Source: Streptomyces decoyicus
Lineage (GTDB): Bacteria; Actinomycetota; Actinomycetes; Streptomycetales; Streptomycetaceae
Assembly (NCBI RefSeq): GCF_019880305.1
Contig: NZ_CP082301.1
Coordinates: forward strand, 4,712,001 to 4,776,000
Direction: 5' to 3'
DNA: 64,000 nucleotides
The first letter of the stretch is position 1. The number at the start of each line of letters is the position of its first letter. Position numbers and translations under genes: made by a program. This document shows, in pieces, positions 33,096 through 41,870 of this stretch. The notes under the pieces were generated by a model. That model was not told where the DNA came from. It was given only the letters and a program-made list of their open reading frames with translations, and did no database searches.

Positions 33096-34943
33096 ATGTC
33101 TGACAGGCTAGATGGCGAAAAGTCGGAGAAGGTTGCGTGGCGAACACCACGCTGGCTCCGCGGCCCGCGGCCCGAAGCGGTGCCGCGGGTCGTCGGCACG
33201 GCCGGCGTGGTCGTCGGCCTGCTCAACCTGGCCGCCGGGGTCTTCCCGCGGTTCCGGCACAGCCGGGTGCACGCCCTGGCCGAGGTGCTGCCGGGCGCGG
33301 TGAGCCCGTTGGCCGCCGCCGCCTCCATCGTCGTGGGCATCCTGCTGCTCCTGTTGGCCCACGGGCTCAAGCGGCGCAAGCGGCGGGCGTGGGGCGCGGC
33401 CGTGGCGCTGCTCCCCGTGGGGATCGCCGCCCAGCTGGTCTACCGCCACTCCGTGTTCGGCGCGGTGCTCTCGCTGGCGCTCCTGGCCTTCCTGGTGTGG
33501 CACCGGAAGGAGTTCGCCGCCCTGCCCGACCCGCGCAGCCGGTGGAAGGCGGTGGCCAACCTCGTCGTCCTCGGCGGTGCGAGCTTCGCCATCGGCATGA
33601 TCGTCGTCAGCTCCCACCCCCACAAGATCGTCGGCTCGCCCTCCGTCTGGGACCGTGCCCGGCACGTCCTGTGGGGCATGTTCGGCTTCGAGGGCCCCGT
33701 CGGCTACACCCACGACGTGGACTACACCGTCGGCTACTCCCTCGGTGCGCTCGGTCTGCTGACGGTCGCCACCACCGCGTATCTCGCCTTCCGCCCCGAG
33801 CACCCGGCGGCCCGGCTGACCGACGACGACGAGCAGCAGCTGCGTGAGCTGCTCGCCCGGCACGGCGCCCGGGACTCGCTGGGCTACTTCGCGCTGCGCC
33901 GCGACAAGGGCGCGGTCTTCTCCCCGACCGGCAAGGCCGCGGTCTGCTACCGGGTGATCTCCGGTGTGATGCTCGCCAGCGGCGACCCGATAGGCGATGT
34001 GGAGGCCTGGCCGGGCGCCATCGAGCGCTTCATGGCGGAGGCCAAGGCGCACTCCTGGACCCCGGCGGTCACCGGGTGCAGCGAGACCGGCGGCCAGGTG
34101 TGGACCCGGGAGACCGGTATGGACGCGCTGGAGCTCGGCGACGAGGCGATCGTGGACGTGGCCGACTTCACCCTCTCCGGCCGGTCGATGCGCAACGTAC
34201 GGCAGATGGTCAAGCGCATCGAGCGCAACGGCTACGAGACCCGGGTGCGGCGGGTGCGCGACCTGGCGCCGGCCGAGCTGGCGCAGCTCCAGAAGGCCGC
34301 GGACGCCTGGCGGGACACCGACACCGAGCGCGGCTTCTCCATGGCGCTGGGCCGGATCGACGCGGTGGCCGACGGCGACGCGGTGATCGCCACCGCCCAT
34401 CTGGCGGTAGGCGAGGGCGAGGAGCCCGGCCCGTACGGGGACCTGAAGGCGATGCAGCACTTCGTGCCGTGGGGCGACAGCGGCATCTCCCTGGAGCTGA
34501 TGCGGCGTGACCGCAGCGCCGACCCCGGCATGAACGAACTGCTGATCGTCGCCGCGCTCCAGGCCGCCCCGGACCTCGGGATCAAGCAGATGTCGCTGAA
34601 CTTCGCGGTCTTCCGCTCCTCTCTGGAGCGCGGCGAGAAGCTCGGCGCGGGGCCGGTCATCCGGCTCTGGCGCGGGATGCTGATCTTCCTGTCCCGCTGG
34701 TACCAGATCGAGTCGCTGTACAAGTTCAACGACAAGTTCCGGCCCCGCTGGGAGCCCCGCTTCGTGGTCTTCCGCAACAGCCGTGACATCCCCCGTATCG
34801 GCCTGGCGGCGCTGCAGGCCGAGGGCTATCTGGAGCTGAGCCTGCCGCGCGTCCTGCGGCGCCGGAAGCCCGCCGAGCCGCGGCCGTGCGTGCACACGCC
34901 CGAGCCGGCCGGGGCGGCGGGCGCGGTCGGGCGGGCGGCCTGA
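33096..34943 (+). CDS. DUF2156 phosphatidylglycerol lysyltransferase-like membrane protein
   Basis: 615 residues. About five to six N-terminal membrane helices (within 30-225) are followed by the C-terminal DUF2156 GNAT-like domain (about 255-580) of the MprF/LysX type: LARHGARDSLGYFALRRDKGAVFSPTGKAAVCYRV, and MNELLIVAALQ...SLNFAVFRSSLERGEKLG. MprF-type enzymes transfer an amino acid from tRNA to phosphatidylglycerol, lowering surface charge. The fused lysyl-tRNA synthetase domain of LysX is absent, so the aminoacyl donor would come from the housekeeping pool. It is divergent from the esterase gene. Confidence 0.88.
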   Translation: MSDRLDGEKSEKVAWRTPRWLRGPRPEAVPRVVGTAGVVVGLLNLAAGVFPRFRHSRVHALAEVLPGAVSPLAAAASIVVGILLLLLAHGLKRRKRRAWGAAVALLPVGIAAQLVYRHSVFGAVLSLALLAFLVWHRKEFAALPDPRSRWKAVANLVVLGGASFAIGMIVVSSHPHKIVGSPSVWDRARHVLWGMFGFEGPVGYTHDVDYTVGYSLGALGLLTVATTAYLAFRPEHPAARLTDDDEQQLRELLARHGARDSLGYFALRRDKGAVFSPTGKAAVCYRVISGVMLASGDPIGDVEAWPGAIERFMAEAKAHSWTPAVTGCSETGGQVWTRETGMDALELGDEAIVDVADFTLSGRSMRNVRQMVKRIERNGYETRVRRVRDLAPAELAQLQKAADAWRDTDTERGFSMALGRIDAVADGDAVIATAHLAVGEGEEPGPYGDLKAMQHFVPWGDSGISLELMRRDRSADPGMNELLIVAALQAAPDLGIKQMSLNFAVFRSSLERGEKLGAGPVIRLWRGMLIFLSRWYQIESLYKFNDKFRPRWEPRFVVFRNSRDIPRIGLAALQAEGYLELSLPRVLRRRKPAEPRPCVHTPEPAGAAGAVGRAA

Positions 34944-35056
34944 CCGGCGCCGGGGCCGGGCCTGTGGACGGGACCGTTCCGCGGTGTCCGGGAACGCGCC
35001 GACGCCCGGCCGGTCCCGCAGCCGACGGCCGCAATCCGGCCGGTCGGCACACGGCC

Positions 35057-35062
35057 TAGGCT
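35057..35062 (+). promoter_or_regulatory. folP -10 box, probable leaderless start
   Basis: TAGGCT lies 6 nt upstream of the folP ATG (35069), so initiation about 7 nt after the box would begin at the start codon. There is no ribosome-binding site before this ATG. No convincing -35 box is seen. Confidence 0.5.
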
Positions 35063-35068
35063 GGTGCC

Positions 35069-36007
35069 ATGAGTACCTTGCGTGGCCAGGTGGCCGGACT
35101 CCCGGACTGGGAACGCTGCGCGGTGATGGGCGTCGTCAATGTGACGCCCGATTCGTTCTCCGACGGCGGTGACTGGTTCGACACCGAACTCGCCGTCAAA
35201 CACGGTCTCGACCTGGTGGCACAGGGCGCCGACATGGTGGACGTGGGCGGCGAGTCGACCCGGCCGGGCGCGGCGCGGGTGGACGAGGCCGAGGAGCTGC
35301 GCCGGGTCGTCCCCGTCGTACGCGAGCTCGCCGCGGCCGGTGTCGTGGTCTCCGTCGACACCATGCGCGCAACGGTCGCCGAGCAGGCCGTGGAGGCCGG
35401 GGCGCGCCTGGTCAACGACGTCAGCGGGGGCGCCGCCGACCCGTCGATGGTGCCCGTGGTGGCCGCGCACCACGTCCCGTTCGTGGTGATGCACTGGCGT
35501 GGCCAGTCCATCGACATGAACAACCGCGCCGTCTACGGGGACGTGGTCGCCGAGGTCGTCGACGAGCTCGGGCGGAGCATGGAGCGCGCGGTGGCCGGCG
35601 GGATCGATCCGGACCGGATCGTCATCGACCCCGGCCTGGGCTTCGCCAAGAACGCCGGGCACGATCTCGCGCTGGTCGCCCGGCTGGCGCAGCTGCGGGC
35701 GCTGGGCCGTCCGTTGCTGGTGGCCGCTTCGAGGAAACGGTTCCTGGGCAGGGTGCTGGCGGGCGACGAGGGAGCCGCCCCACCGCCGGCCCGGGAGCGG
35801 GACGCCGCGACGGCGGCGGTGTCGGCGATCGTGGCGCGAGAGGGGGCCTGGGCGGTGCGGGTGCACGAGGTCAGGGCGAGCGCGGACGCGGTACGGGTGG
35901 CCCGTGCCGTGGAGGACGCGGCAGCGGACGGCAGCGGCGGTACGGCCGGTGCGGCAGGTACCGGTGAGGTCGGCGGCACGACGGCGAAGACGACGGGAAC
36001 GGTGTGA
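35069..36007 (+). CDS. folP: dihydropteroate synthase
   Basis: 312 residues. The TIM-barrel signatures are MGVVNVTPDSFSDGG (pterin pyrophosphate loop), DMVDVGGESTRPG, VNDVSGG, DPGLGFAKN and the SRKRFLG motif with the sulfa-interacting Lys/Arg. It joins dihydropterin pyrophosphate to p-aminobenzoate; it is the sulfonamide target. The C-terminal 30 residues form a Gly/Ala/Thr-rich tail. Its stop overlaps the NTF2-like gene (GTGA at 36004). Confidence 0.96.
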   Translation: MSTLRGQVAGLPDWERCAVMGVVNVTPDSFSDGGDWFDTELAVKHGLDLVAQGADMVDVGGESTRPGAARVDEAEELRRVVPVVRELAAAGVVVSVDTMRATVAEQAVEAGARLVNDVSGGAADPSMVPVVAAHHVPFVVMHWRGQSIDMNNRAVYGDVVAEVVDELGRSMERAVAGGIDPDRIVIDPGLGFAKNAGHDLALVARLAQLRALGRPLLVAASRKRFLGRVLAGDEGAAPPPARERDAATAAVSAIVAREGAWAVRVHEVRASADAVRVARAVEDAAADGSGGTAGAAGTGEVGGTTAKTTGTV

Positions 36008-36501
36008 GCGGCTTGGGCCCACAGACGGACATCGAGCTGGTCGAGCAGGCGAACACCACCCTGTACGAGACCATCGAGCGCGGCGATCACGAGGCGCTGT
36101 CCGAGCTGTGGCTGGACGGTCAGGTGAGTGTGGTCCACCCCGGGTGGCCGGTGCTGCGGGGGCGCGGCGAGGTGCTCCGCTCGTACGCCCTGATCATGGC
36201 GAACACCGAGTACATCCAGTTCTTCCTCACGGACGTCGAGATCGACGTCATCGGTGACACGGCGCTGGTGACCTGCACCGAGAACATCCTCAGCGGGGGG
36301 CCCGCCGAGGACGACGGCTCGGTGGGGCCGCTGATCGGCCAGCTGGTCGTGGCGACCAATGTCTTCCGGCGTACGGACGACGGCTGGCGGGTGTGGTCGC
36401 ATCACGGGTCGCCGGTGCTGGCCGACCGGGACGACGACGAGGACGACGACGCCGACGAAGCCGGGGGAGCCGGCGAGGGCGGCGGCGAGGACGTGCTCTG
36501 A
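36004..36501 (+). CDS. NTF2-like/SnoaL-type protein coupled to folP
   Basis: 165 residues. A cone-shaped NTF2-like domain covers residues about 10-135 (ELVEQANTTLYETIERGDHEALSELWLDGQVSVVHPGWPVLRGRGEVLRSYALIM...DTALVTCTENI...VATNVFRRTDDGWRVWSHHGSPV), ending in an acidic D/E/G-rich tail. The GTG start overlaps the folP stop, so it is translationally coupled and probably serves folate synthesis, though no role is known. Family members range from enzymes to ligand carriers. Confidence 0.88.
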   Translation: MSGLGPQTDIELVEQANTTLYETIERGDHEALSELWLDGQVSVVHPGWPVLRGRGEVLRSYALIMANTEYIQFFLTDVEIDVIGDTALVTCTENILSGGPAEDDGSVGPLIGQLVVATNVFRRTDDGWRVWSHHGSPVLADRDDDEDDDADEAGGAGEGGGEDVL

Positions 36502-36918
36502 GCCCTTTCCCGGGGCGGCGCGCCCCGGCGGGCGTGATCCGGGTGCGGGCGGGGTGTGAGCCTTGCCATGGCCGCCCGCCCTTGCGCCGGGGGCGACGGC
36601 CTGCCGTCGTCAGCGGCGGGGGTCAGCCATCTGGGCTAGGGCGCACCCGTTCGAGCCAAGTGCGGCACGGGTAGGGGTGGGGCGTGAGCAGGGGGGTAAG
36701 AGGCCGCGCGGACGATCTCCCGGTTTGCCGGATGCTGCCCGGATGGGCCGCTTTTAGCAGCCGGACGGGGTCTTGTCCATAGCCCCCGTAGGCGAGGACT
36801 GTCGTTCCTCGAAGGTAGATTCGACGGCGGGGCAGTGTTGCCGGATCGCTCCGGCGGCTGCCCGGAATCCGACGAACAGTGGCGCCAGAGGTGCCGTGGA
36901 CCAGTGGGAGTGATTCGC
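36502..36918. other. non-coding region upstream of folB
   Basis: About 415 bp with no codon-biased frame. The first 150 bp are very GC-rich low-complexity sequence; the last 150 bp are less GC-rich and contain TAGATT (about 36816), a candidate -10. No known riboswitch fold was recognised. Confidence 0.5.
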
Positions 36919-37278
36919 GTGGATCGTGTCGCGCTGCGTGGGCTGAAGGCCCGAGGCCACCACGGGGTGTTTCCCCGGGAGCGCGAGGAAGGCCAGACCT
37001 TCATCGTCGACCTGGTGCTCGGCCTGGACACCCGCCCGGCAGCGGCATCCGACGATCTCGCGAAGACCGTGCACTACGGCGTTGTGGCCGAGGAGGTGGT
37101 GGCCGTCGTCCAGGGCGAGCCCGTCGACCTCATCGAGACCCTGGCGGAGCGCATCGCCGGCCAGTGCCTCAAGCACGAGGGCGTGCAGGAGGTGGAGGTG
37201 GTGGTGCACAAGCCCGATGCGCCCATCACCGTCCCCTTCGACGACGTGACCATCACCATCACTCGGAGCCGAGTATGA
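36919..37278 (+). CDS. folB: dihydroneopterin aldolase
   Basis: 119 residues, the normal FolB length. Motifs are VALRGLKARGHHGVFPREREEGQTFIVDLVLGLD, HYGVVAEEVVAVVQGEPVDLIETLAERIA and the catalytic Lys98 in VVVHKPDAPI. It cleaves dihydroneopterin to hydroxymethyl-dihydropterin. GTG at 36919 has GGGAG 9 nt upstream; GTG at 36904 and 36910 are alternatives. The stop overlaps the folK start (ATGA at 37275). Confidence 0.95.
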   Translation: MDRVALRGLKARGHHGVFPREREEGQTFIVDLVLGLDTRPAAASDDLAKTVHYGVVAEEVVAVVQGEPVDLIETLAERIAGQCLKHEGVQEVEVVVHKPDAPITVPFDDVTITITRSRV

Positions 37279-37922
37279 ATACCGCCCGTCAGCCGACGAC
37301 CACCACTGATGGAGCCGCCGTGCGGCGCCCCCAGCCCGGTGACCCGACCGTACAGCCGGTGCCCGCCTCCGTCGTGGAGCAGGTGGATGCCGCGGATGTG
37401 ACGCTCTCCAACCCCAAACGTGCCGTGATCTCGCTCGGCAGCAATCTCGGCAACCGCCTGGAGACGCTCCAGGGCGCCGTCGACGCCCTGGAAGACACCC
37501 CTGGCCTGCGGGTCAAGGCGGTCTCCCCGGTCTACGAGACCGAGCCGTGGGGCGTGGCGCCCGGCTCCCAGCCGGCGTACTTCAACGCCGTGGTGCTGAT
37601 CAAGACGACGCTGCCGCCGGCCTCCCTCCTGGAGCGCGGGCAGGCGATCGAGGAGGCGTTCGAGCGGGTCCGCGACGAGCGATGGGGCCCGCGCACGATC
37701 GATGTCGACATCGTGGCGTACCAGGACGTGATCTCCGACGACCCGCGGCTGACGCTGCCCCACCCGAGGGCCCACGAGCGGGCGTTCGTGCTGGTGCCGT
37801 GGCACGACATCGAGCCGGAGGCAGAGGTTCCGGGGCAGGGTGCGGTGGCCGCGCTGCTGTCGGCGGTGGGCCGCGACGGTGTGGTGCCGCGCTCGGACCT
37901 GGAACTGCGGCTGCCGGAGTAG
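37275..37922 (+). CDS. folK: HPPK (6-hydroxymethyl-7,8-dihydropterin pyrophosphokinase)
   Basis: 215 residues. An N-terminal extension of about 45 residues precedes the HPPK domain: VISLGSNLGNRLETLQGAVDAL, YETEPWG, RDERWGPRTIDVDIVAY and LPHPRAHERAFVLVPW, which include the two Mg-binding aspartates of TIDVDI. It pyrophosphorylates hydroxymethyl-dihydropterin for FolP. The ATGA overlap with folB implies coupling. Confidence 0.96.
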   Translation: MNTARQPTTTTDGAAVRRPQPGDPTVQPVPASVVEQVDAADVTLSNPKRAVISLGSNLGNRLETLQGAVDALEDTPGLRVKAVSPVYETEPWGVAPGSQPAYFNAVVLIKTTLPPASLLERGQAIEEAFERVRDERWGPRTIDVDIVAYQDVISDDPRLTLPHPRAHERAFVLVPWHDIEPEAEVPGQGAVAALLSAVGRDGVVPRSDLELRLPE

Positions 37923-38045
37923 TCGTTAGGGTTGCGGGTCGGTTCCCCGCGGGATGCATCCGTAGGGGACGGACAAGGCGGCCATAACGGCAAGGATGGT
38001 CGGCACGGCAGAGATGGTCATGACGGCGCGAGGGGCGATCGCTCG

Positions 38046-38543
38046 GTGAAGCAGCTACACATCAAGGTGCTGGTCGGGCTGTTTCTGGCCGCCGGGGTGC
38101 TGGCCTGGGGAGGCGCCCGGCTGTGGGACTCCTTCGGCACCCTCCCCAGCGTGCCGGTGGCCGCACCGATCGTGCTGGCGCTGATCGCCGCGGTCGTCGC
38201 CGCCACCGCGTTCTCGCTCCGGGCGCGGCTGCGGGCGCAGCGCGAGCGCCGGCCGGGCGCCAAGGGCGTCGATCCGCTGGTGGCCGCCCGCGCGGTGGTC
38301 TTCGGGCAGGCGAGCGCGCTGGTGGCCTCGCTGGTGTCGGGGCTGTACGGCGGTGTCGGCGTCTTTCTGCTGACCACCGGCCTCGATGCCGTACCGCGCC
38401 GGGACCAGGCGATCTACGCCGGTCTGTCGGTGCTCGCCGGGGCGGCGGTGGTCGCCGCGGCGATCTTCCTGGAGCGGGTGTGCAAACTGCCGGAGGACGA
38501 CGGCAACGGCAACGGCGACGGCGGGGTCGACGCGAGGGCGTGA
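38046..38543 (+). CDS. DUF3180 membrane protein
   Basis: 165 residues. MKQLHIKVLVGLFLAAGVLAWG starts the first of four membrane segments (about 5-22, 35-55, 82-105 and 118-138), with a conserved loop VDPLVAARAVVFGQASALVASLVSGLYGG between the second and third. DUF3180 genes follow folK in many actinobacteria; no function is known. GTG at 38046 follows GAGGGG; longer upstream frames contain a His/Gly/Asp-rich stretch lacking support. Confidence 0.85.
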   Translation: MKQLHIKVLVGLFLAAGVLAWGGARLWDSFGTLPSVPVAAPIVLALIAAVVAATAFSLRARLRAQRERRPGAKGVDPLVAARAVVFGQASALVASLVSGLYGGVGVFLLTTGLDAVPRRDQAIYAGLSVLAGAAVVAAAIFLERVCKLPEDDGNGNGDGGVDARA

Positions 38544-38579
38544 GGCCTGGGCCGGGGCCGGAGCGGGCCGGGCGGGCTG

Positions 38580-38727
38580 TGGCGCCGTAGTGGGGCGCGC
38601 AGGGCAGGTCGTGGCGCCGTAGTGGGGCGCGCCGTGCCCGCGGTGGCCCGTTCAGGCATCGGCGCCCGTTCAGGCGTCGGCGCGACGCCCGTTCAGGCGT
38701 CGGCGCGACGCCCGTTCAGGCGTCGGC
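38580..38727. repeat. direct repeats at the end of the betaine ABC ATPase gene
   Basis: A 21-bp unit TGGCGCCGTAGTGGGGCGCGC occurs at 38580-38600 and 38612-38632 (direct repeat; period 32). Then a unit of about 23 bp, containing CCCGTTCAGGCGTCGGCGCGA, repeats three to four times between 38648 and 38727. The second array runs into the stop codon of the minus-strand ATPase gene, and each unit carries an alternative TGA on that strand. Confidence 0.75.
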
Positions 38728-40044
38728 GCGTGGGGCCGTGACATCGGCGCCCGAGGCCGTGGCGTCGGCGCCTGGGGCCGTACGGCCGGGGCCCGGGTCC
38801 CTGTCTCCGAGGCCAGGGACCGTACCGCCGGGGCCGGGGCCGGGGACCGTATCGAGTGAGACCTCGCCGCGCGGGACGTTCGCGGCGTCCGCCGTGGTGG
38901 AGCGGCGCAGCGCGCTGTGCAGCCGGGCGGGGGTGAGGACGCCCAGGTAGCGCTCTCCGTCCTGGACCGCGACCCAGCCTGCGTCGTGCTGGAGCATCGT
39001 GCTGAGTGCCTGCCTGAGCGGGGCGCCGAGCGGCAGCCGGGCGTCCATCCGGCGGGCGTGCGTGCGGACGGTGGAGCCTTCGGGGGCGCGCTTCGTGCCG
39101 ACCGGGCCGGGGGCTTTCCCCGAGATCTCCGCGGCGCCCGTGAGCGCCGCGGACGGGACCCAGCCGTGCAGCGATCCGTCGGCATCGAGGACGACCGCCC
39201 AGGAGGCGCCGTCGGCGGCGAGCCTGTCCGCGGCACGGGCCGCGGGGTCGTCGAGGCGGACGACCGGGGGCTGTTCGAGGTCGCCGGGCTCGACGGGGGT
39301 GACGGAGAGCCGCTTCAGGCCCCGGTCCGCACCGACGAATGCGGCGGTGTACGGGGTCGCGGGGGCGCCCAGCACGGTCGCGGGGGTGTCGAACTGCTCG
39401 ATGCGCCCCGCCCCGTAGACGGCGATGCGGTCGCCGAGCCGGACCGCCTCCTCGATGTCGTGGGTGACGAAGAGGACCGTCTTGCGGAGCGTGGACTGAA
39501 GCCGCAGGAACTCGTTCTGGAGGTGCTCGCGCACCACCGGGTCGACCGCGCCGAACGGCTCGTCCATCAGCAGCACGGGCGGGTCGGCGGCGAGCGCGCG
39601 GGCCACCCCGACGCGCTGGCGCTGCCCGCCGGAGAGCTGGTCGGGGTAGCGGTCGCCGTACGTCGACGGGTCCAGGCCGACCAGGTCGAGGAGTTCGGCG
39701 GCGCGCGCCCTGGCCTTCGTCCGCGGCCGGCCGAGCAGGTGCGGGACGGTGGCGGTGTTGTCCAGGACGGTCTTGTGGGGGAACAGCCCCACCTGCTGGA
39801 TGACGTAACCGATTCGGCGCCGCAGCTGGACGGGGTCGAGGGCGGATATGTCCTCGCCGTCGAGGAGGATACGGCCGCTGGTGGGCTCGATGAGCCGGTT
39901 GACCATCTTCATCGTCGTGGTCTTGCCGCAGCCCGACGGCCCGACGAGCGTGACGAGTTCACCCTCGGCGACCTCGAAGGTGAGGTCGTCCACGGCGGTG
40001 GTGCCGTCGGGGTAGCTCTTGGTGACGTGCTCGAAGCGGATCAT
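38716..40044 (-). CDS. glycine betaine/proline/choline ABC transporter ATP-binding protein
   Basis: 442 residues. The OpuCA/ProV-type ATPase has Walker A GPSGCGKT (35-42), signature LSGGQRQRVGVARALA and Walker B VLLMDEPFGAVDP, then two CBS-like segments (about 265-320 and 335-385: ARAADRLAADGASWAVVLDADGSLHGWV; LPLGAPLRQALSTMLQHDAGWVAVQDGERYLGVL). The CBS pair senses ionic strength in OpuA. An acidic Gly/Pro/Asp tail with internal repeats closes the protein. ATG at 40044 follows GGGGGAAG. It is divergent from the two permease genes. Confidence 0.93.
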   Translation of the reverse strand: MIRFEHVTKSYPDGTTAVDDLTFEVAEGELVTLVGPSGCGKTTTMKMVNRLIEPTSGRILLDGEDISALDPVQLRRRIGYVIQQVGLFPHKTVLDNTATVPHLLGRPRTKARARAAELLDLVGLDPSTYGDRYPDQLSGGQRQRVGVARALAADPPVLLMDEPFGAVDPVVREHLQNEFLRLQSTLRKTVLFVTHDIEEAVRLGDRIAVYGAGRIEQFDTPATVLGAPATPYTAAFVGADRGLKRLSVTPVEPGDLEQPPVVRLDDPAARAADRLAADGASWAVVLDADGSLHGWVPSAALTGAAEISGKAPGPVGTKRAPEGSTVRTHARRMDARLPLGAPLRQALSTMLQHDAGWVAVQDGERYLGVLTPARLHSALRRSTTADAANVPRGEVSLDTVPGPGPGGTVPGLGDRDPGPGRTAPGADATASGADVTAPRADA

Positions 40045-40220
40045 TCTTCCCCCAGGTGTGGACGGGCCCATTGTGGACGGGCGGTCGTGAACGCCGTGTT
40101 GCACGTGGATGGCGATGTGGCCCGTGAGCTGCCGGACCGGTCCGATTGTCAGTGGCGGGGTTTAGGGTCGCAGACGGTCACCGGAAGGGTGAGCGAACGG
40201 GGCGGGGGAGGTGACGGGCC

Positions 40221-40955
40221 ATGAGCGGCGGCGCCGGCGGGCCGAGCTGTCTGGAGACGAACGACTGGATCTGCGGTGAGTATCTGCGCACCCGCAGCCA
40301 GGAGTTGGTGGACGCGACGGTCCAGCACATCGGCATCACGGCCGTGTCCGTGGCGATCGGCCTGCTGATCGCCTTTCCGCTGGCGCTGGTGGCCCGGCGG
40401 TGGCGGGGCGCGGCCGGCCCGGTCCTCGGGCTGACGACGGTGCTCTACACGGTCCCCTCGCTGGCGATGTTCGCCCTGCTGACGCCGGTCTTCGGGGTCT
40501 CGGCGTCAGTGGTCGTGACGGGCCTGGTGCTGTATTCGCTGACGATCCTGGTGCGCAACATCCTCGCCGGTCTGGCGGCGGTGCCCGCCGAGGTGCGGGA
40601 GGCCGCCCGGGGGATGGGGTACGGCCCGGCGCGCCTGCTGTACGAGGTGGAACTCCCGCTCGCGCTGCCCGCGTTGGTGGCCGGGGTGCGTATCGCCACG
40701 GTCTCGACGGTGGCAATGACGACCATCGGCTCCGTCGTCGGCTACGGCGGCCTGGGGAACCTCATAGCCAGCGGCATGGAGGGCTTCTTCAAAGCGGAGG
40801 TGCTGACGGCCTCGGTGCTGTGCGTGCTGCTGGCGCTGCTCGCCGATCTGCTGCTCATGGGCCTCCAGTGGCTGCTGACGCCGTGGACGAGGGCGCAGAA
40901 GCGGGCGAAGGGCCGGGCGCGGCGCGTGGCCCGTGTGGCGAAGGCGGTGGCCTGA
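40221..40955 (+). CDS. betaine/choline ABC transporter permease 1 (OpuCB-like)
   Basis: 244 residues, five to six membrane segments, with the inner-membrane coupling motif EVREAARGMGYGPARLLYEVELPLALPALVAGVRIATV and GYGGLGNLI. It forms the importer with the ATPase, the second permease (next gene, 1 bp gap) and the lipoprotein at 41871. Uptake of compatible solutes such as glycine betaine or choline is inferred from family. Confidence 0.93.
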   Translation: MSGGAGGPSCLETNDWICGEYLRTRSQELVDATVQHIGITAVSVAIGLLIAFPLALVARRWRGAAGPVLGLTTVLYTVPSLAMFALLTPVFGVSASVVVTGLVLYSLTILVRNILAGLAAVPAEVREAARGMGYGPARLLYEVELPLALPALVAGVRIATVSTVAMTTIGSVVGYGGLGNLIASGMEGFFKAEVLTASVLCVLLALLADLLLMGLQWLLTPWTRAQKRAKGRARRVARVAKAVA

Positions 40956-40956
40956 G

Positions 40957-41673
40957 ATGGGGGCAATCGCCGGTTCCTGGCAGTGGCTGACGACGGCCGC
41001 CAACTGGGCCGGGGAGAAGGGGGTGTGGCACCGCCTGGCCGAGCATCTCTGGCTCAGCGCGCTGTGCCTGGCCCTCTCCACTCTGATAGCCCTGCCGGTG
41101 GCGCTCTGGCTGGGGCACCTCGGCAAGGGCGGGGCGCTGGCGGTCAACCTCTCCAACATGGGGCGTGCGGTACCGACGTTCGCGGTGCTGGTGCTGCTGA
41201 CGCTCAGCCCGCTGGGGCGGCACGGCGACTGGCCGACGGTCATCGCACTGGTGCTGTTCGCGGTGCCGCCGCTGCTGACCAACGCCTATCTGGGGATGCG
41301 GGAGGCGGACCGTGATGTGGTCGAGGCCGCGCGCGGGATGGGCATGTCGGGGCCGCAACTCCTGCTGCGGGTCGAGATACCGCTCGCCTACCCGCTGATC
41401 ATGACGGGACTGCGCTCGGCCACGGTGCAGGTGGTGGCGACGGCGACGCTGGCCGCACTGGCCGGCGGCGGGGGCCTGGGCCGGATCATCACCGCGGGCT
41501 TCGGCAACTACGACACGGCCCAAGTGGTGGCGGGCGCGCTGCTGGTCGCCGTGCTCGCCCTGACCGTGGAGGGTGTCCTGGTCCTGGCGGAGCGGCTCCT
41601 CGACCCGATGCGGGGGCGGCGGCGAGCGGCGCGGACGGGCCGACCTCACTCGACTCGGCCCGCGTCTTCCTGA
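40957..41673 (+). CDS. betaine/choline ABC transporter permease 2 (OpuCD-like)
   Basis: 238 residues, about six membrane segments, with coupling motif DVVEAARGMGMSGPQLLLRVEIPLAYPLIMTGLRSATVQ and GGGGLGRIITAGFGNYD. ATG at 40957 lies 1 bp after the first permease stop. A short Arg-rich tail follows. Partner of permease 1. Confidence 0.93.
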   Translation: MGAIAGSWQWLTTAANWAGEKGVWHRLAEHLWLSALCLALSTLIALPVALWLGHLGKGGALAVNLSNMGRAVPTFAVLVLLTLSPLGRHGDWPTVIALVLFAVPPLLTNAYLGMREADRDVVEAARGMGMSGPQLLLRVEIPLAYPLIMTGLRSATVQVVATATLAALAGGGGLGRIITAGFGNYDTAQVVAGALLVAVLALTVEGVLVLAERLLDPMRGRRRAARTGRPHSTRPASS

Positions 41674-41832
41674 CCGGTCGCTGACTGACCGGTCGCTGAC
41701 TGACCGGTCGTCCTGACTGACCGGTTGCCCTGACCGATCGCCCTCGCCGGTCAGCCCGACCGAACTGACCCGGCCCGGCCCGGGTGACCGACTCGACCTC
41801 GCCCGGCGTGGCCCGGGTGACCGACTCGACCT
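41671..41832. repeat. tandem repeats between permease 2 and the binding protein
   Basis: TGACCGGTCGCTGAC (15 bp) repeats exactly at 41671 and 41686, then with variation at 41701 and 41718. A 23-bp unit beginning GGCCCGGGTGACCGACTCG is repeated exactly at 41777-41799 and 41810-41832. The repeats fill the 197-bp gap inside the operon and carry the permease stop codon. Confidence 0.85.
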
Positions 41833-41870
41833 GAACTGACCTGATCCGAACGGACTGAATGGTGGCATCC

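Noticed and set aside
36502..36918. Possible riboswitch upstream of folB
   Set aside because: No recognisable conserved core of known classes (THF, preQ1, c-di-AMP) could be identified by eye.
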